Source: Immundisolibacter sp049322795 (lineage in GTDB: Bacteria > Pseudomonadota > Gammaproteobacteria > Immundisolibacterales > Immundisolibacteraceae). Taken from it: a DNA stretch of 64,000 nt. The stretch lies in NCBI GenBank assembly GCA_049322795.1, contig JBMOQH010000015.1, positions 62,001 to 126,000 of the forward strand. Direction: 5' to 3'. Made by a program: the position numbers and the translations under genes. Each line of letters starts with the position of its first letter. Position 1 is the first letter of the stretch. The notes beneath the pieces were generated by a model. It did not search any database, was not told where the DNA came from, and saw only the letters and a list, made by a program, of their open reading frames with translations. This document shows, piece by piece, positions 35,726 through 43,428 of this stretch.

Positions 35726-35784
35726 AAAAAAGGCCGGGGCGCAGGGAACGCTGACCCCAATCAGCGCGTCGCTGAGCCCCGGCC
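35726..35784 (-). terminator. Attenuator-type terminator between bufA and bufB
   Basis: On the minus strand GGCCGGGGC (35784-35776) pairs with GCCCCGGCC (35740-35732) and is followed by TTTTTT (35731-35726). An inner hairpin CGCTGA/TCAGCG (35749-35754 with 35761-35766) sits in the loop. It begins seven bases after the bufA stop. A strong but leaky terminator here would give much precursor mRNA and little maturase mRNA, as in many RiPP operons. Confidence 0.8.
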
Positions 35785-35791
35785 CGGCCGA

Positions 35792-36052
35792 TCACTCTGC
35801 CTTGACGGTGCCGCCGGCGGCCTCGCAGTCGGCCGCGGACATCGCCTTCATGCCCTGGCCCTTGCAGGCGTTCTGGCCCTTGCAGGCGTTGCTGGCGGTG
35901 GCGCAGTCGCTCTGACCCTTGCAGGCGTTCACGCCCAGACACTGCACCTGGGCGTCTTCGGCGTGGGCGGTCAGCGGCGCGACGCCACCGGACAGCAGCA
36001 GCACGGCGGCAGCGGTCGCGAGCAGCGCACCGGAAGTCTTGGCTTTGGTCAT
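35792..36052 (-). CDS. bufA: Bufferin-type RiPP precursor BufA (cysteine-rich, DUF2282-like)
   Basis: An 86-residue precursor. A Sec signal peptide (hydrophobic residues 8-27) ends at THA-ED (cut after residue 31). The mature part has six cysteines at 38, 44, 50, 57, 63 and 76 and three repeats NACKGQ at 42-47, 55-60 and 61-66. MNIO enzymes encoded next to it should convert some of these cysteines to thiooxazole-type rings in the cytoplasm before export, giving a periplasmic copper-binding peptide. Metal and modification are from family knowledge and not visible here. The symbol follows that family. Confidence 0.85.
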   Translation of the reverse strand: MTKAKTSGALLATAAAVLLLSGGVAPLTAHAEDAQVQCLGVNACKGQSDCATASNACKGQNACKGQGMKAMSAADCEAAGGTVKAE

Positions 36053-36133
36053 GGTCTCGATCCTCGGGATGGTAGGGTGAAGCGGCGGGCCATGCGGTCC
36101 GCTGCCGGGCTGACGATTCGCGTCAACCGGGCG

Positions 36134-36162
36134 TTAGACGCGGCGCCCGGCGAAGCATTACA
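36134..36162 (-). promoter_or_regulatory. ECF-sigma-like promoter of bufA
   Basis: On the minus strand TGTAAT (36162-36157) is followed after 16 bases by CGTCTAA (36140-36134). The -35 GTAA-type and -10 CGTC-type pair at 16 bases resembles extracytoplasmic-function sigma promoters, and buf operons in other bacteria are often under an ECF sigma/anti-sigma pair. The bufA start is about 80 bases downstream. No such regulator is in the window. Confidence 0.4.
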
Positions 36163-36197
36163 CGCCGCACCGCATCGTTCCGACCGAGACATCCGCC

Positions 36198-36770
36198 ATG
36201 ACCGACCTCCAACGCTGCCCCTGGGCGCGCGGCGCGCTCGACATCGCCTATCACGACACCGAATGGGGCCTGCCGCAACACGACGACCGCGTGCTGTTCG
36301 AGTTCCTGATCCTGGAGGGCGCGCAGGCCGGTTTGTCATGGTCCACCATCCTGCGCAAGCGCGACGCCTATCGCGCGGCTTACTTCGGCTTCGACCCGGC
36401 CCGCGTGGCGGCTTTCGACGACACCGACCGGGCGCGGCTGCTGGCCGATGCGGGCATTGTCCGCAATCGACTGAAGATCGACGCCTCCATCGGCAACGCG
36501 CGGGCGTATCTGGCGGTGCAGGACGAGTTCGGCAGCTTCGACCGCTACCTGTGGCAGTGGGTGGACGACCGGCCCCTGCACAACGTCTGGCATGACATGG
36601 CGCAGGTACCGGCCCGCACCGCGCTGTCGGACGCCCTGTCGGCCGACCTCAAGCGCCGCGGCTTTTGCTTCGTCGGCAGCACCATCTGCTACGCCTATTT
36701 GCAGGCCGTGGGCGTCATCAACGACCACCTGCAAGCTTGCCCGCGCTGGGCGGCGCTTGCCGGACGCTGA
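36198..36770 (+). CDS. tag: DNA-3-methyladenine glycosylase I
   Basis: A 190-residue Tag that removes 3-methyladenine from alkylated DNA. Zinc ligands fit: Cys near residue 7 (RCPWA), His near 19 (YHDTEWG), and the C-terminal His/Cys pair in INDHLQAC. The helix-hairpin-helix region and FVGSTICYAYLQAVGVIND are typical. Divergent to bufA with a 145-base gap; functional linkage to buf is not implied. Confidence 0.95.
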   Translation: MTDLQRCPWARGALDIAYHDTEWGLPQHDDRVLFEFLILEGAQAGLSWSTILRKRDAYRAAYFGFDPARVAAFDDTDRARLLADAGIVRNRLKIDASIGNARAYLAVQDEFGSFDRYLWQWVDDRPLHNVWHDMAQVPARTALSDALSADLKRRGFCFVGSTICYAYLQAVGVINDHLQACPRWAALAGR

Positions 36771-36812
36771 CGCGCTGCGTCCGGCGGCGCCACGCAGCAG
36801 GCGGGCTGGCGA

Positions 36813-38441
36813 TCAGTCGGCGGCCGCAGCGTCGAAGTAGCGCCGATAGCGCTCGCGCAGGTGGGCCTTGTTGAACTTGCCGACGGTGGTCTTGGCGATC
36901 TCGTCCACCGGCAGGCAGTCCGGCACCATCCAGCGCGGCAGGCGATCCTCAAGGTATTCGCGCAGCGCTGCCGGATCGAGCGTCTTGCCGGGCCGGGCGG
37001 TGAGCAGCGCCAGCGGCCGCTCGCCGTAGGTGGCGTGCGGCACGCCGATCACGCACACCTCGGCCACCGTGGGATGCTCGGACAGCGCGTGTTCGAGCGT
37101 GAGCGAGGGAATCCACTCACCGCCGGACTTGATCATGTCCTTGGTGCGCCCGACAAACGCGACGCTGGCGTCGGCAAAGCGCACGCCGACGTCGCCGGTG
37201 CGCAGCCAGCCGTCGGCGGTGAACAGCGCCTTTGTGTTGGCCTCGTCGCGGAAATACTCGGGGATGACGTGCCAGCCCCGGAGCTGCATCTCGCCGGTCT
37301 CGACGCCGTCGGCGGCCACCTCGGTGCCGTCCTCGCGCACGATGCGTACCTGCGCGCCGACGATGGGCAGGCCGGAGTTCTCGTCCAGCATGCGGGTGAA
37401 GGCGGCGTCGGGGTCGGCGCCGGCCAGCTCGCCGTAGAACGCCGCCGTGTGGTCGGCCAGCGACTCCGCCATGCCGTGCCCACCGAAGCGCACCTTCACG
37501 CCCATGGACACGAAGCGCTGGGCCATGTCGCGCGGCACGATGTCGCCGCCGAAACCGACGTAGCGCAGGCTGGAAAGATCGTGCTCGCGCTCGGCGGCGG
37601 CCGCCAGCACCAGCTTGCCGAGCACCGGGTTGGCCATCAGGCGCGTGACGCGCTCCTGCGCCACCAGCTCCGCCACCACGTGGCCGTCCGGGTGCACACC
37701 GGGCAGCACCAGCTTGGCGCCGGCGATCATCCCGTCCATGGGCAGGTTGAAGGCGTGGGCGTGGAACATGGGCGGGATCACCAGCAGCACGTCGTCGCCA
37801 AGGTAAGGCCCCAGCGACTGCGCCGACTGGCGCGTGAGTGCCCGCAGCACCAGAAAACGGTTCGAGTACGGGCAGCCCTTGGGCCGGCCGGTGGTGCCGC
37901 CGGTGAAGCTGACGCACACGGTGGCGTTCTCGTCCACGTCGTCCGGAAAGGCATAGCCGGCGGGCGCATTGGCCAGCTCGGTTTCGTAGTCGAAGAGGGG
38001 CGCGAGCGTCGTGGCCGGCACCCGCCCGTCGCCCAGCAGCAGGAAGGACCGCACGGTATTGGCGCCGGCCGCTACAAGGCGCTCCGCCAGCGGCAGCAGC
38101 TCGGGGTCCACCGCCAGCACGCGCACCTGCGCCAGGTTGCAGGTGTAGACCAGGGCGTCGATGTCGAGACGGAAATTGAGGCCGAGGTAGATCGAACCCT
38201 TGCAGATCGTGGCGTAGTCGATCTCGAGGTGGCGGTGGGTGTTCCAACCGAGCACGCCGACGGTCTCGCCACGCCCGGCGCCCAGACGGTCCAGCACGTG
38301 CGCGGCGCGCTCAAGCCGCTGGTAGAAGTCGGCATAGGTGTAGGCGAAGCGCCCCGCGCCGGCGGTGCGGGCGACGATCTCGCGCCGCGGGAAGCACGCC
38401 GCCGCGCGCTCGACGATGTGTTTGACCAGTAACGGTTCCAT
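36813..38441 (-). CDS. AMP-forming acyl-CoA ligase (long-chain fatty-acid / aromatic acid CoA ligase family)
   Basis: A 542-residue adenylate-forming enzyme. The P-loop-like A3 motif is VCVSFTGGTTGRPKGCPYS near residue 183; GWLRTGDVGVRF near 410 and the catalytic Lys motif TTVGKFNKAHLRERY near 520 are present. It activates a carboxylic acid to its CoA thioester; medium/long-chain or aryl acids are possible. ATG 38441 has a strong ribosome site (GAGGAG). Divergent to the alpha/beta hydrolase gene. Confidence 0.9.
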   Translation of the reverse strand: MEPLLVKHIVERAAACFPRREIVARTAGAGRFAYTYADFYQRLERAAHVLDRLGAGRGETVGVLGWNTHRHLEIDYATICKGSIYLGLNFRLDIDALVYTCNLAQVRVLAVDPELLPLAERLVAAGANTVRSFLLLGDGRVPATTLAPLFDYETELANAPAGYAFPDDVDENATVCVSFTGGTTGRPKGCPYSNRFLVLRALTRQSAQSLGPYLGDDVLLVIPPMFHAHAFNLPMDGMIAGAKLVLPGVHPDGHVVAELVAQERVTRLMANPVLGKLVLAAAAEREHDLSSLRYVGFGGDIVPRDMAQRFVSMGVKVRFGGHGMAESLADHTAAFYGELAGADPDAAFTRMLDENSGLPIVGAQVRIVREDGTEVAADGVETGEMQLRGWHVIPEYFRDEANTKALFTADGWLRTGDVGVRFADASVAFVGRTKDMIKSGGEWIPSLTLEHALSEHPTVAEVCVIGVPHATYGERPLALLTARPGKTLDPAALREYLEDRLPRWMVPDCLPVDEIAKTTVGKFNKAHLRERYRRYFDAAAAD

Positions 38442-38610
38442 CGGCGTTCTCCTCTGTCTTGATAGTGGTTCTATTGGTCGATCGGCGTGGCCCGGGGTCA
38501 CCCGGCGGGCCGCGGGATGCCGCTGCTACACTGCCTTTGCGCCAAGCAAAGCCTGCTGCGACGGTCAGTCCCTGACCAATGACAACACAATCCCGAGAAG
38601 GAGAAACCCC

Positions 38611-39480
38611 ATGAGCACCATCTGGACCGACCTGCTCGGCGTGCCGTTCCGGCAGACCTATTACCAGGCCGGCGGCTACCGCACGCGCGCCATCGAGTGC
38701 GGCGACGGCCCGCCGCTGATCTTCCTGCACGGCACCGGCGGCCACGCCGAGGCCTACATGCGCAATCTTGCCGCGCACGCCGAGCACTTCCACGTCTACG
38801 CCATCGACATGCTGGGGCACGGCTACACCGACCATTTCGACGGCGACTACACCATGCAGGTCTGGTCGGATCACCTGCTGGCCTTCATGGACGCCATCGG
38901 CGCCCAGTCGGCCTGTCTGTCGGGCGAGTCGCTGGGGGCCATGGTGTCGGCCTGGACCGCCATCCGCGCGCCGCAGCGCGTGCACAAGCTGGTGCTGAAC
39001 ACCGGCATCCTGGCGCCGCCCAACGACAAGGGCAAACAGGAGCTGATCGACGCGCTGGAGCGGTCCAAGAAGGCCGCCGGCAACCTCACCATGGAAGCCG
39101 TGCGGGCGCGCATGGCCTGGCTGATGGCCGAGCCCGACAAGACCCTTACCGACGAGGTGGTGGCCATCCGCTACGCCATCTACGCCCAGCCCGGCATGCA
39201 GCAGCACATGGGCAAGATCGCCGTGTCCACGCTGGGGCGCGTGGTGGACGACACCTGGACCGCGCAGTGGATGCGCCCGGACCTGATGAAGGACATCCGC
39301 TGCCCGACGCTCGTGCTGTGGACGCGCCACAACCCCGGCCAGCCGGTGGAACTGGCCGAGGCCGCCATGGGCCACATCCCGGACGCGCGCCTGGTGGTGC
39401 TGGAAGACAGCGCGCACTGGCCGCAGTGGGAGGAGCCGGAGCTGTTCAACCGGCTGCATCTGGATTTCCTGCGCGGCTGA
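38611..39480 (+). CDS. Alpha/beta hydrolase, meta-cleavage-product-hydrolase-like
   Basis: A 289-residue alpha/beta hydrolase. The oxyanion motif LHGTGGHAEAY is near residue 36, the nucleophile elbow SGESLGAM near 105, and the catalytic His is in EDSAHWPQWEEPELFNRL near the C-terminus, wording typical of DmpD/BphD-type C-C hydrolases of ring-fission products. The strand that normally supplies the catalytic Asp (WGRDD-type) reads LWTRHNPGQP, with no Asp. Activity may use another acid or be lost. Ribosome site AGAAGGAG precedes ATG 38611. Confidence 0.82.
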   Translation: MSTIWTDLLGVPFRQTYYQAGGYRTRAIECGDGPPLIFLHGTGGHAEAYMRNLAAHAEHFHVYAIDMLGHGYTDHFDGDYTMQVWSDHLLAFMDAIGAQSACLSGESLGAMVSAWTAIRAPQRVHKLVLNTGILAPPNDKGKQELIDALERSKKAAGNLTMEAVRARMAWLMAEPDKTLTDEVVAIRYAIYAQPGMQQHMGKIAVSTLGRVVDDTWTAQWMRPDLMKDIRCPTLVLWTRHNPGQPVELAEAAMGHIPDARLVVLEDSAHWPQWEEPELFNRLHLDFLRG

Positions 39481-39544
39481 GCCGTGCGCGGCGACAGCGG
39501 CGCTAGAATGCCCGCCGTTGTCGCCACGCCCGCGAGGGCTTGCC

Positions 39545-39850
39545 ATGAACCCCGCCGACCCCAGTTCCCCGTTTGATGACGTTGCCGACCGCGTGGTCGA
39601 ACTGGGCAACGAGTTGCTGGACGCCAACCCGGACGCCGATGCCTGGGAAATCGCCTCGGGCATGCTGTCCGGCATCGTGCATTTCTGGCTGTATACCCAC
39701 CAGCCCTGCGCCGACCCGTCGTGCCGGTCCTGCGCCGAGATGGCCACCGCCGAGATGCGTCTGCACGCGCTGATCGAAGAAGCGCGCGAATCGGCCGAGG
39801 AAAGCTCCTACTTCCACTCCCCCTTCGACCGCAACGTTGGTAATGCCTGA
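39545..39850 (+). CDS. Conserved hypothetical protein, 101 residues
   Basis: Not recognised. A mostly helical, acidic protein with a compact cysteine group CADPSCRSC near residue 56, which could bind metal. No signal peptide or membrane segment. It is coupled to the downstream L,D-transpeptidase by an eight-base overlap, suggesting a shared message. A TAGAAT (39504-39509) before it is a possible -10 box. Confidence 0.6.
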   Translation: MNPADPSSPFDDVADRVVELGNELLDANPDADAWEIASGMLSGIVHFWLYTHQPCADPSCRSCAEMATAEMRLHALIEEARESAEESSYFHSPFDRNVGNA

Positions 39851-41210
39851 ACGCGCCCACCCTCGCCTGACCACCCCGGGGTCGCTGTCGCGCGGCCTGT
39901 TGTTGCTGCCGCTGCTGCTCGCCGGCTGCGTGAAGGAACCGGTGGTACCGCTACCACCGCCGGCGCCCAAGGTGGCGCCGCCGCCGCGGGCGACCGCGCC
40001 GGGGCCGCAGCTCACGCTCGAGATCGGACCCACGCAGCAGGTGGTCGGCACGCTGCAGACCACGCGCGTGCAGGGCGAAGAAACCCTGCTCGACATCGCG
40101 CGCCAGTTCCACTTGGGGTATGACGAAATGGTCTGGGCCAACCGCGGCCTGGACGTGTGGTTGCCTGGCAAGGGTCGCGAGGTGGTGCTGCCGACGGCGC
40201 AGATTCTGCCGGACGCGCCGCGCAGCGGTCTCGTGGCCAATGTGGCCGCAAGACGCCTGTTTCACTTCCTGCCGCCGGACGCCGCGGGCAAACGGCGGGT
40301 GGTCAGCTACCCCATCGGCATCGGGCGGGAAGCCTACCCGACGCCGCTCGGCAGCACCCGCGTCACCAACAAGCGGGCCTATCCGGACTGGCACGTGCCG
40401 GCCTCGGTCCGCCGCGCACATGCACAGCGCGGAGACCCACTGCCGGCGGTGGTGCCCGGCGGACCGGACAACCCGATCGGCACCCACACGGTCGGCCTCG
40501 GCTGGCCCACCTACATCATCCACAGCAGCAACAAGCCGGCCGGCACCGGCCTGCGCGTGACCCACGGCTGCCTGCAGCTTTATCCGGAGGACATCACGCG
40601 CCTGCACGACGACGTGACCGTCGGCTCCGAAGTGACCGTGGTCGATCAGCCCATCCTGGTCGCCTGGCAGGACGATCAGCTGCTGCTGGAGGTCCACAAG
40701 CCACTCGAAGAATCCGCCCTCAGCGACAGCGCGGCCGAGTCGTTTGCGTCGGTCGCCATCCGCAAGGCGCTGTCCGCGCGCGGTCGTGACGAGGCCAGCG
40801 TCGACTGGGACCGCGTCCGGACCTATGTGCAGGCCAAGGCCGGCTACCCGCTGCCGATCCTGCGTGGCGGGCCGGATCAGGCCAGCTTCGTGGCCCAGCT
40901 GCCGGTGTACGGACAAGCCCTGACCTTGGCAACGCCAAGCAAACCGGCTGCACAGCCGGGGAGCTGGTATCTGAACCTTGGTCGCTACAACGGCGAGAAC
41001 ACCGCCCGCAAGCTGGTGGCGCAGCTGCGCCATCTGGGGCCGCCCGTCAGGGCCGAGCACCGGCAATTCGCGGGCCAGCACGAGGTCACCGCGGGGCCCT
41101 TCGCCGACCGCGAGCACGCCGAACGCGTGGCCCACCGCATCGAGGTGGACCTGGGTCTGCCCACGCAACTGAAGCCGCCGGCCGGCAGAGCCAACGACGC
41201 CGGCGCGTGA
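39843..41210 (+). CDS. L,D-transpeptidase lipoprotein with LysM-like and SPOR domains
   Basis: A 455-residue envelope enzyme. Signal peptide with lipobox LLAGC (Cys near residue 29), a proline-rich linker, a LysM-like module (EETLLDIARQFHLGYDEMVWANRG), then the YkuD catalytic domain with its HGCLQLYPED motif (catalytic Cys near 242). A C-terminal SPOR-like module (GSWYLNLGRYNG to HRIEVDLGL) could bind denuded septal glycan. L,D-transpeptidases make 3-3 crosslinks or anchor lipoproteins to peptidoglycan. The start overlaps the upstream gene. Confidence 0.9.
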   Translation: MPERAHPRLTTPGSLSRGLLLLPLLLAGCVKEPVVPLPPPAPKVAPPPRATAPGPQLTLEIGPTQQVVGTLQTTRVQGEETLLDIARQFHLGYDEMVWANRGLDVWLPGKGREVVLPTAQILPDAPRSGLVANVAARRLFHFLPPDAAGKRRVVSYPIGIGREAYPTPLGSTRVTNKRAYPDWHVPASVRRAHAQRGDPLPAVVPGGPDNPIGTHTVGLGWPTYIIHSSNKPAGTGLRVTHGCLQLYPEDITRLHDDVTVGSEVTVVDQPILVAWQDDQLLLEVHKPLEESALSDSAAESFASVAIRKALSARGRDEASVDWDRVRTYVQAKAGYPLPILRGGPDQASFVAQLPVYGQALTLATPSKPAAQPGSWYLNLGRYNGENTARKLVAQLRHLGPPVRAEHRQFAGQHEVTAGPFADREHAERVAHRIEVDLGLPTQLKPPAGRANDAGA

Positions 41211-41218
41211 GCGCCGGC
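41199..41218. terminator. Hairpin across the L,D-transpeptidase stop codon
   Basis: GCCGGCGC (41199-41206) pairs with GCGCCGGC (41211-41218); the four-base loop GTGA contains the stop codon. The convergent chemotaxis-associated gene ends nine bases further on. Same design as the hairpins at 19538 and 25965. Confidence 0.4.
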
Positions 41219-41226
41219 CCTGCGGA

Positions 41227-41700
41227 TCACGCTGCGATGATGGCCAACAGGCCCTTGCCGTAATTCTGCACGTCGATTTCCAGATCCCGCCGCGCCCCGG
41301 CGCCAGCGAGCACCGGCACGGCGGCCGCGGGCAGGTTGCCGACCTCAAAATCGGCCAGGCGTACGCCGCGCCCACCGCTGGCCGTGAGCAGGCTGCACAT
41401 GATGTTGGCGACTTCGCGAAAGTTGTCGGCGATATTCGGCGGCAGGCTGCCCGCGCGCACCGCATCCTGCGCGGCCGCCGGCGGAATCATGGCCAGCGCG
41501 GCACCGACCGCGGCCGCAAGCGACACATCGGCCAGCATCACCGCCACCACATTCGGCGCCTCATCGACGCACACCGCTGCGGCGCCCCCTTTGGGCAGCT
41601 GTTTCAGCACCGCCCCGGCCTTGGCGGTGACGTTCTTGCCCACCAGAGAGGCGATCAGCTTGGCAACCGCATCGGCGGTCGGCAGTGCCTTGAGCGACAT
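41227..41700 (-). CDS. CheC/CheX-like chemotaxis-associated protein (uncertain)
   Basis: A 157-residue protein at the end of the che operon, 28 bases after cheY. The segment NFREVANIMCSLL resembles the E-x2-N helix (ELANIL-type) of CheC/CheX phosphatases, and the rest is alpha/beta with many small residues. I am not certain of the family. If real, the operon encodes two such proteins. It could also be an adaptor or a decayed paralogue. Confidence 0.55.
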   Translation of the reverse strand: MSLKALPTADAVAKLIASLVGKNVTAKAGAVLKQLPKGGAAAVCVDEAPNVVAVMLADVSLAAAVGAALAMIPPAAAQDAVRAGSLPPNIADNFREVANIMCSLLTASGGRGVRLADFEVGNLPAAAVPVLAGAGARRDLEIDVQNYGKGLLAIIAA

Positions 41701-41728
41701 GAGCCCGTCCTTGGAGAAAAGCGCGCGA

Positions 41729-42091
41729 TCAGCCGAGCAAAGGTTCCAGCACGTGCCGGAAAGTGTCTTCGGTAAACGGCTTGGTGATCATGAATGCGGC
41801 GCCCTGCTCGTTGGCGAGCGAGCGCATCTGGTCCGCGGTTTCGGACGTCACGAAGCCCAGCTTCACCTTGTGTCCCTCTTCGCGCACCGCCTGCAGCAAC
41901 TCCATGCCGGACATCTGCGGCATGTTCCAGTCCGACAGCACCACCGCCGGCGGGCTGGTGCGGATCATGTCGAGTGCCTGGGCGCCGTTCTCGGCCTCCT
42001 CGACCTCGTGTTGACCGAACCCCGCCTGGCGCAGGGTGCGGCGCACGATCATGCGCATGGCCTTGCTGTCGTCTACCACCAGAATTTTCAT
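41729..42091 (-). CDS. cheY: CheY-like single-domain response regulator
   Basis: A 120-residue receiver domain. The acidic pocket VVDDSKAMR, the phosphoacceptor Asp (LSDWNMPQMSG) near residue 54, the switch Thr (FVTSE) and Lys (ITKPF) are intact. It should be phosphorylated by CheA in this operon and act on an effector such as a motor or cyclase. The 51-base gap to cheX contains a T7 run on the minus strand without a clear stem. Confidence 0.93.
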   Translation of the reverse strand: MKILVVDDSKAMRMIVRRTLRQAGFGQHEVEEAENGAQALDMIRTSPPAVVLSDWNMPQMSGMELLQAVREEGHKVKLGFVTSETADQMRSLANEQGAAFMITKPFTEDTFRHVLEPLLG

Positions 42092-42142
42092 AGCATCACC
42101 TTGAACTGGGTGAAAAAAATACTACGCGACCAGCCGAGGCGC

Positions 42143-42586
42143 TCAGCCGGCGACCACGCTCGTGCTCAGGCGCACCATCATCGGGCCATCAGCCGTGTCG
42201 TAACCCTGCGCGACCGTCCAACCGTGCACCGCCGGATCGTCGCGACCGGACTCCCACGCCAGCGGCAGCGACAGCCTGATGGCGCCCGGCCACATGCCCT
42301 TGATGTTGCCGCCGAGGATGTTGGCCATCTCGCCCATGGCATCCAACACCAATTCGATCTCGAGTTCGTCTTCCGGCAGGTCGAACAGCCGGGCGGCGAC
42401 CCGGCGCGCCAAGTCGACGCTGCAGTCGATGCGAAGGGCGACCTCGCTGTCGCCCTGAATCTCGACCTGGCTGCTGATGCCGGGATCGGGACTGCCCGCC
42501 ATGACGGCGTCGACCAGATCCAGGCCGACCATGGTCGCCCAGATGTCGCGCGTCAGCGTTTCCAGCTCCGCTTGATTGATGCTCAT
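42143..42586 (-). CDS. cheX: CheX-type CheY-P phosphatase
   Basis: A 147-residue CheX/CheC-family protein. The active helix E-x2-N is visible as ELVLDAMGEMANILGGNIKGMW near residues 76-97. Such proteins dephosphorylate CheY-P, a role consistent with the absence of cheZ here. Its ATG overlaps the cheR stop as ATGA. Confidence 0.82.
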   Translation of the reverse strand: MSINQAELETLTRDIWATMVGLDLVDAVMAGSPDPGISSQVEIQGDSEVALRIDCSVDLARRVAARLFDLPEDELEIELVLDAMGEMANILGGNIKGMWPGAIRLSLPLAWESGRDDPAVHGWTVAQGYDTADGPMMVRLSTSVVAG

Positions 42587-43428
42587 CGGACCACTCCTTG
42601 CTTGAAGCTCACACTGCCTCCACGCAGGCGGTAGAGACCCTGCGCCGTACGTTCGAACGCGGGGTCCACGCTCAATGTCGTCTCGGCAGCCCCGAGCACC
42701 AGATAGCCATCCGGCGCCAACACCTGCCGCACTTTGCCCAGAATCCGCGCCTTGGTCGGCTGATCGAAATAAATCAGCACGTTGCGCATCAGCACCAGGT
42801 CGGGCTTGATATCTATCGGCCAGTTTCCGACCAAATTTAGGGCGCGGAACTCCACCGCCTGCCGAATCTCGTCCTTGAGCCTGTAGTCGAGGCCGCTGCG
42901 GCTGAAGTACTTGAGCAGGTACGGCGCCGGCAGGCCGCGGTTGACCTCGAGCGGCCGGTAAAGGCCACTGCGGGCCTGCGCCAGACAGCTCGGCGAGATA
43001 TCCGTCGCCACGACCTGAACTTGCCAGTCGCGCAGTTGCGGCAGACGCTCGCGGACATGCATCACCAGGCTGTACGGTTCCTGGCCGGTCGAACAGGCTG
43101 CGCTCCAGATCTGCAGGCGACGGGTAGCGACGCGGGCCCGCATCAGGCCGGGCAACACCCGCGAGGCCAACTCGTCGAACACGGCCGGCTCGCGAAAAAA
43201 ATAGGTCTCGTTGGTGGTCATCGCGTCCAGCACGTCGATGGCCAGGTCGTCGTTCGCCCTGCCGCGCAGGCGCCGTACCAAGGCGCCGAAATCGCTCACC
43301 TGGTGCTTGCTCAGCACCGGCGCGAGGCGCGCCTCGATCAGGTAGTCCTTGTCGGGACCGATCCGGATCGCCAGCTGTTCGTGCAGGAAAGTTCGGATGA
43401 AGTCGAAGTGTGGGGCGTTAGCCGACAT
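42583..43428 (-). CDS. cheR: Chemoreceptor methyltransferase CheR
   Basis: A 281-residue SAM-dependent methyltransferase for receptor glutamates. The N-terminal helical domain ends TTNETYFFREP near residue 70; the SAM motif IWSAACSTGQEPYSLVM is near 105 and LVLMRNVLIYFDQPTKARI near 215. ATG 43428 starts 11 bases inside cheB. No C-terminal receptor-tethering pentapeptide is evident on the operon's receptor. Confidence 0.95.
   Translation of the reverse strand: MSANAPHFDFIRTFLHEQLAIRIGPDKDYLIEARLAPVLSKHQVSDFGALVRRLRGRANDDLAIDVLDAMTTNETYFFREPAVFDELASRVLPGLMRARVATRRLQIWSAACSTGQEPYSLVMHVRERLPQLRDWQVQVVATDISPSCLAQARSGLYRPLEVNRGLPAPYLLKYFSRSGLDYRLKDEIRQAVEFRALNLVGNWPIDIKPDLVLMRNVLIYFDQPTKARILGKVRQVLAPDGYLVLGAAETTLSVDPAFERTAQGLYRLRGGSVSFKQGVVR

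Noticed and set aside
35724..35942. Arg-rich frame overlapping bufA
   Set aside because: It is the repeat region of bufA read in another frame; it has no ribosome site and covers the terminator stem.
34005..36770. buf-tag block as an island inserted at tRNA-Met
   Set aside because: No integrase, no direct repeat of the tRNA 3' end, and no composition change by eye were found.
42092..42142. Intrinsic terminator between cheX and cheY
   Set aside because: A T7 run exists on the minus strand but the bases before it form no stable stem.
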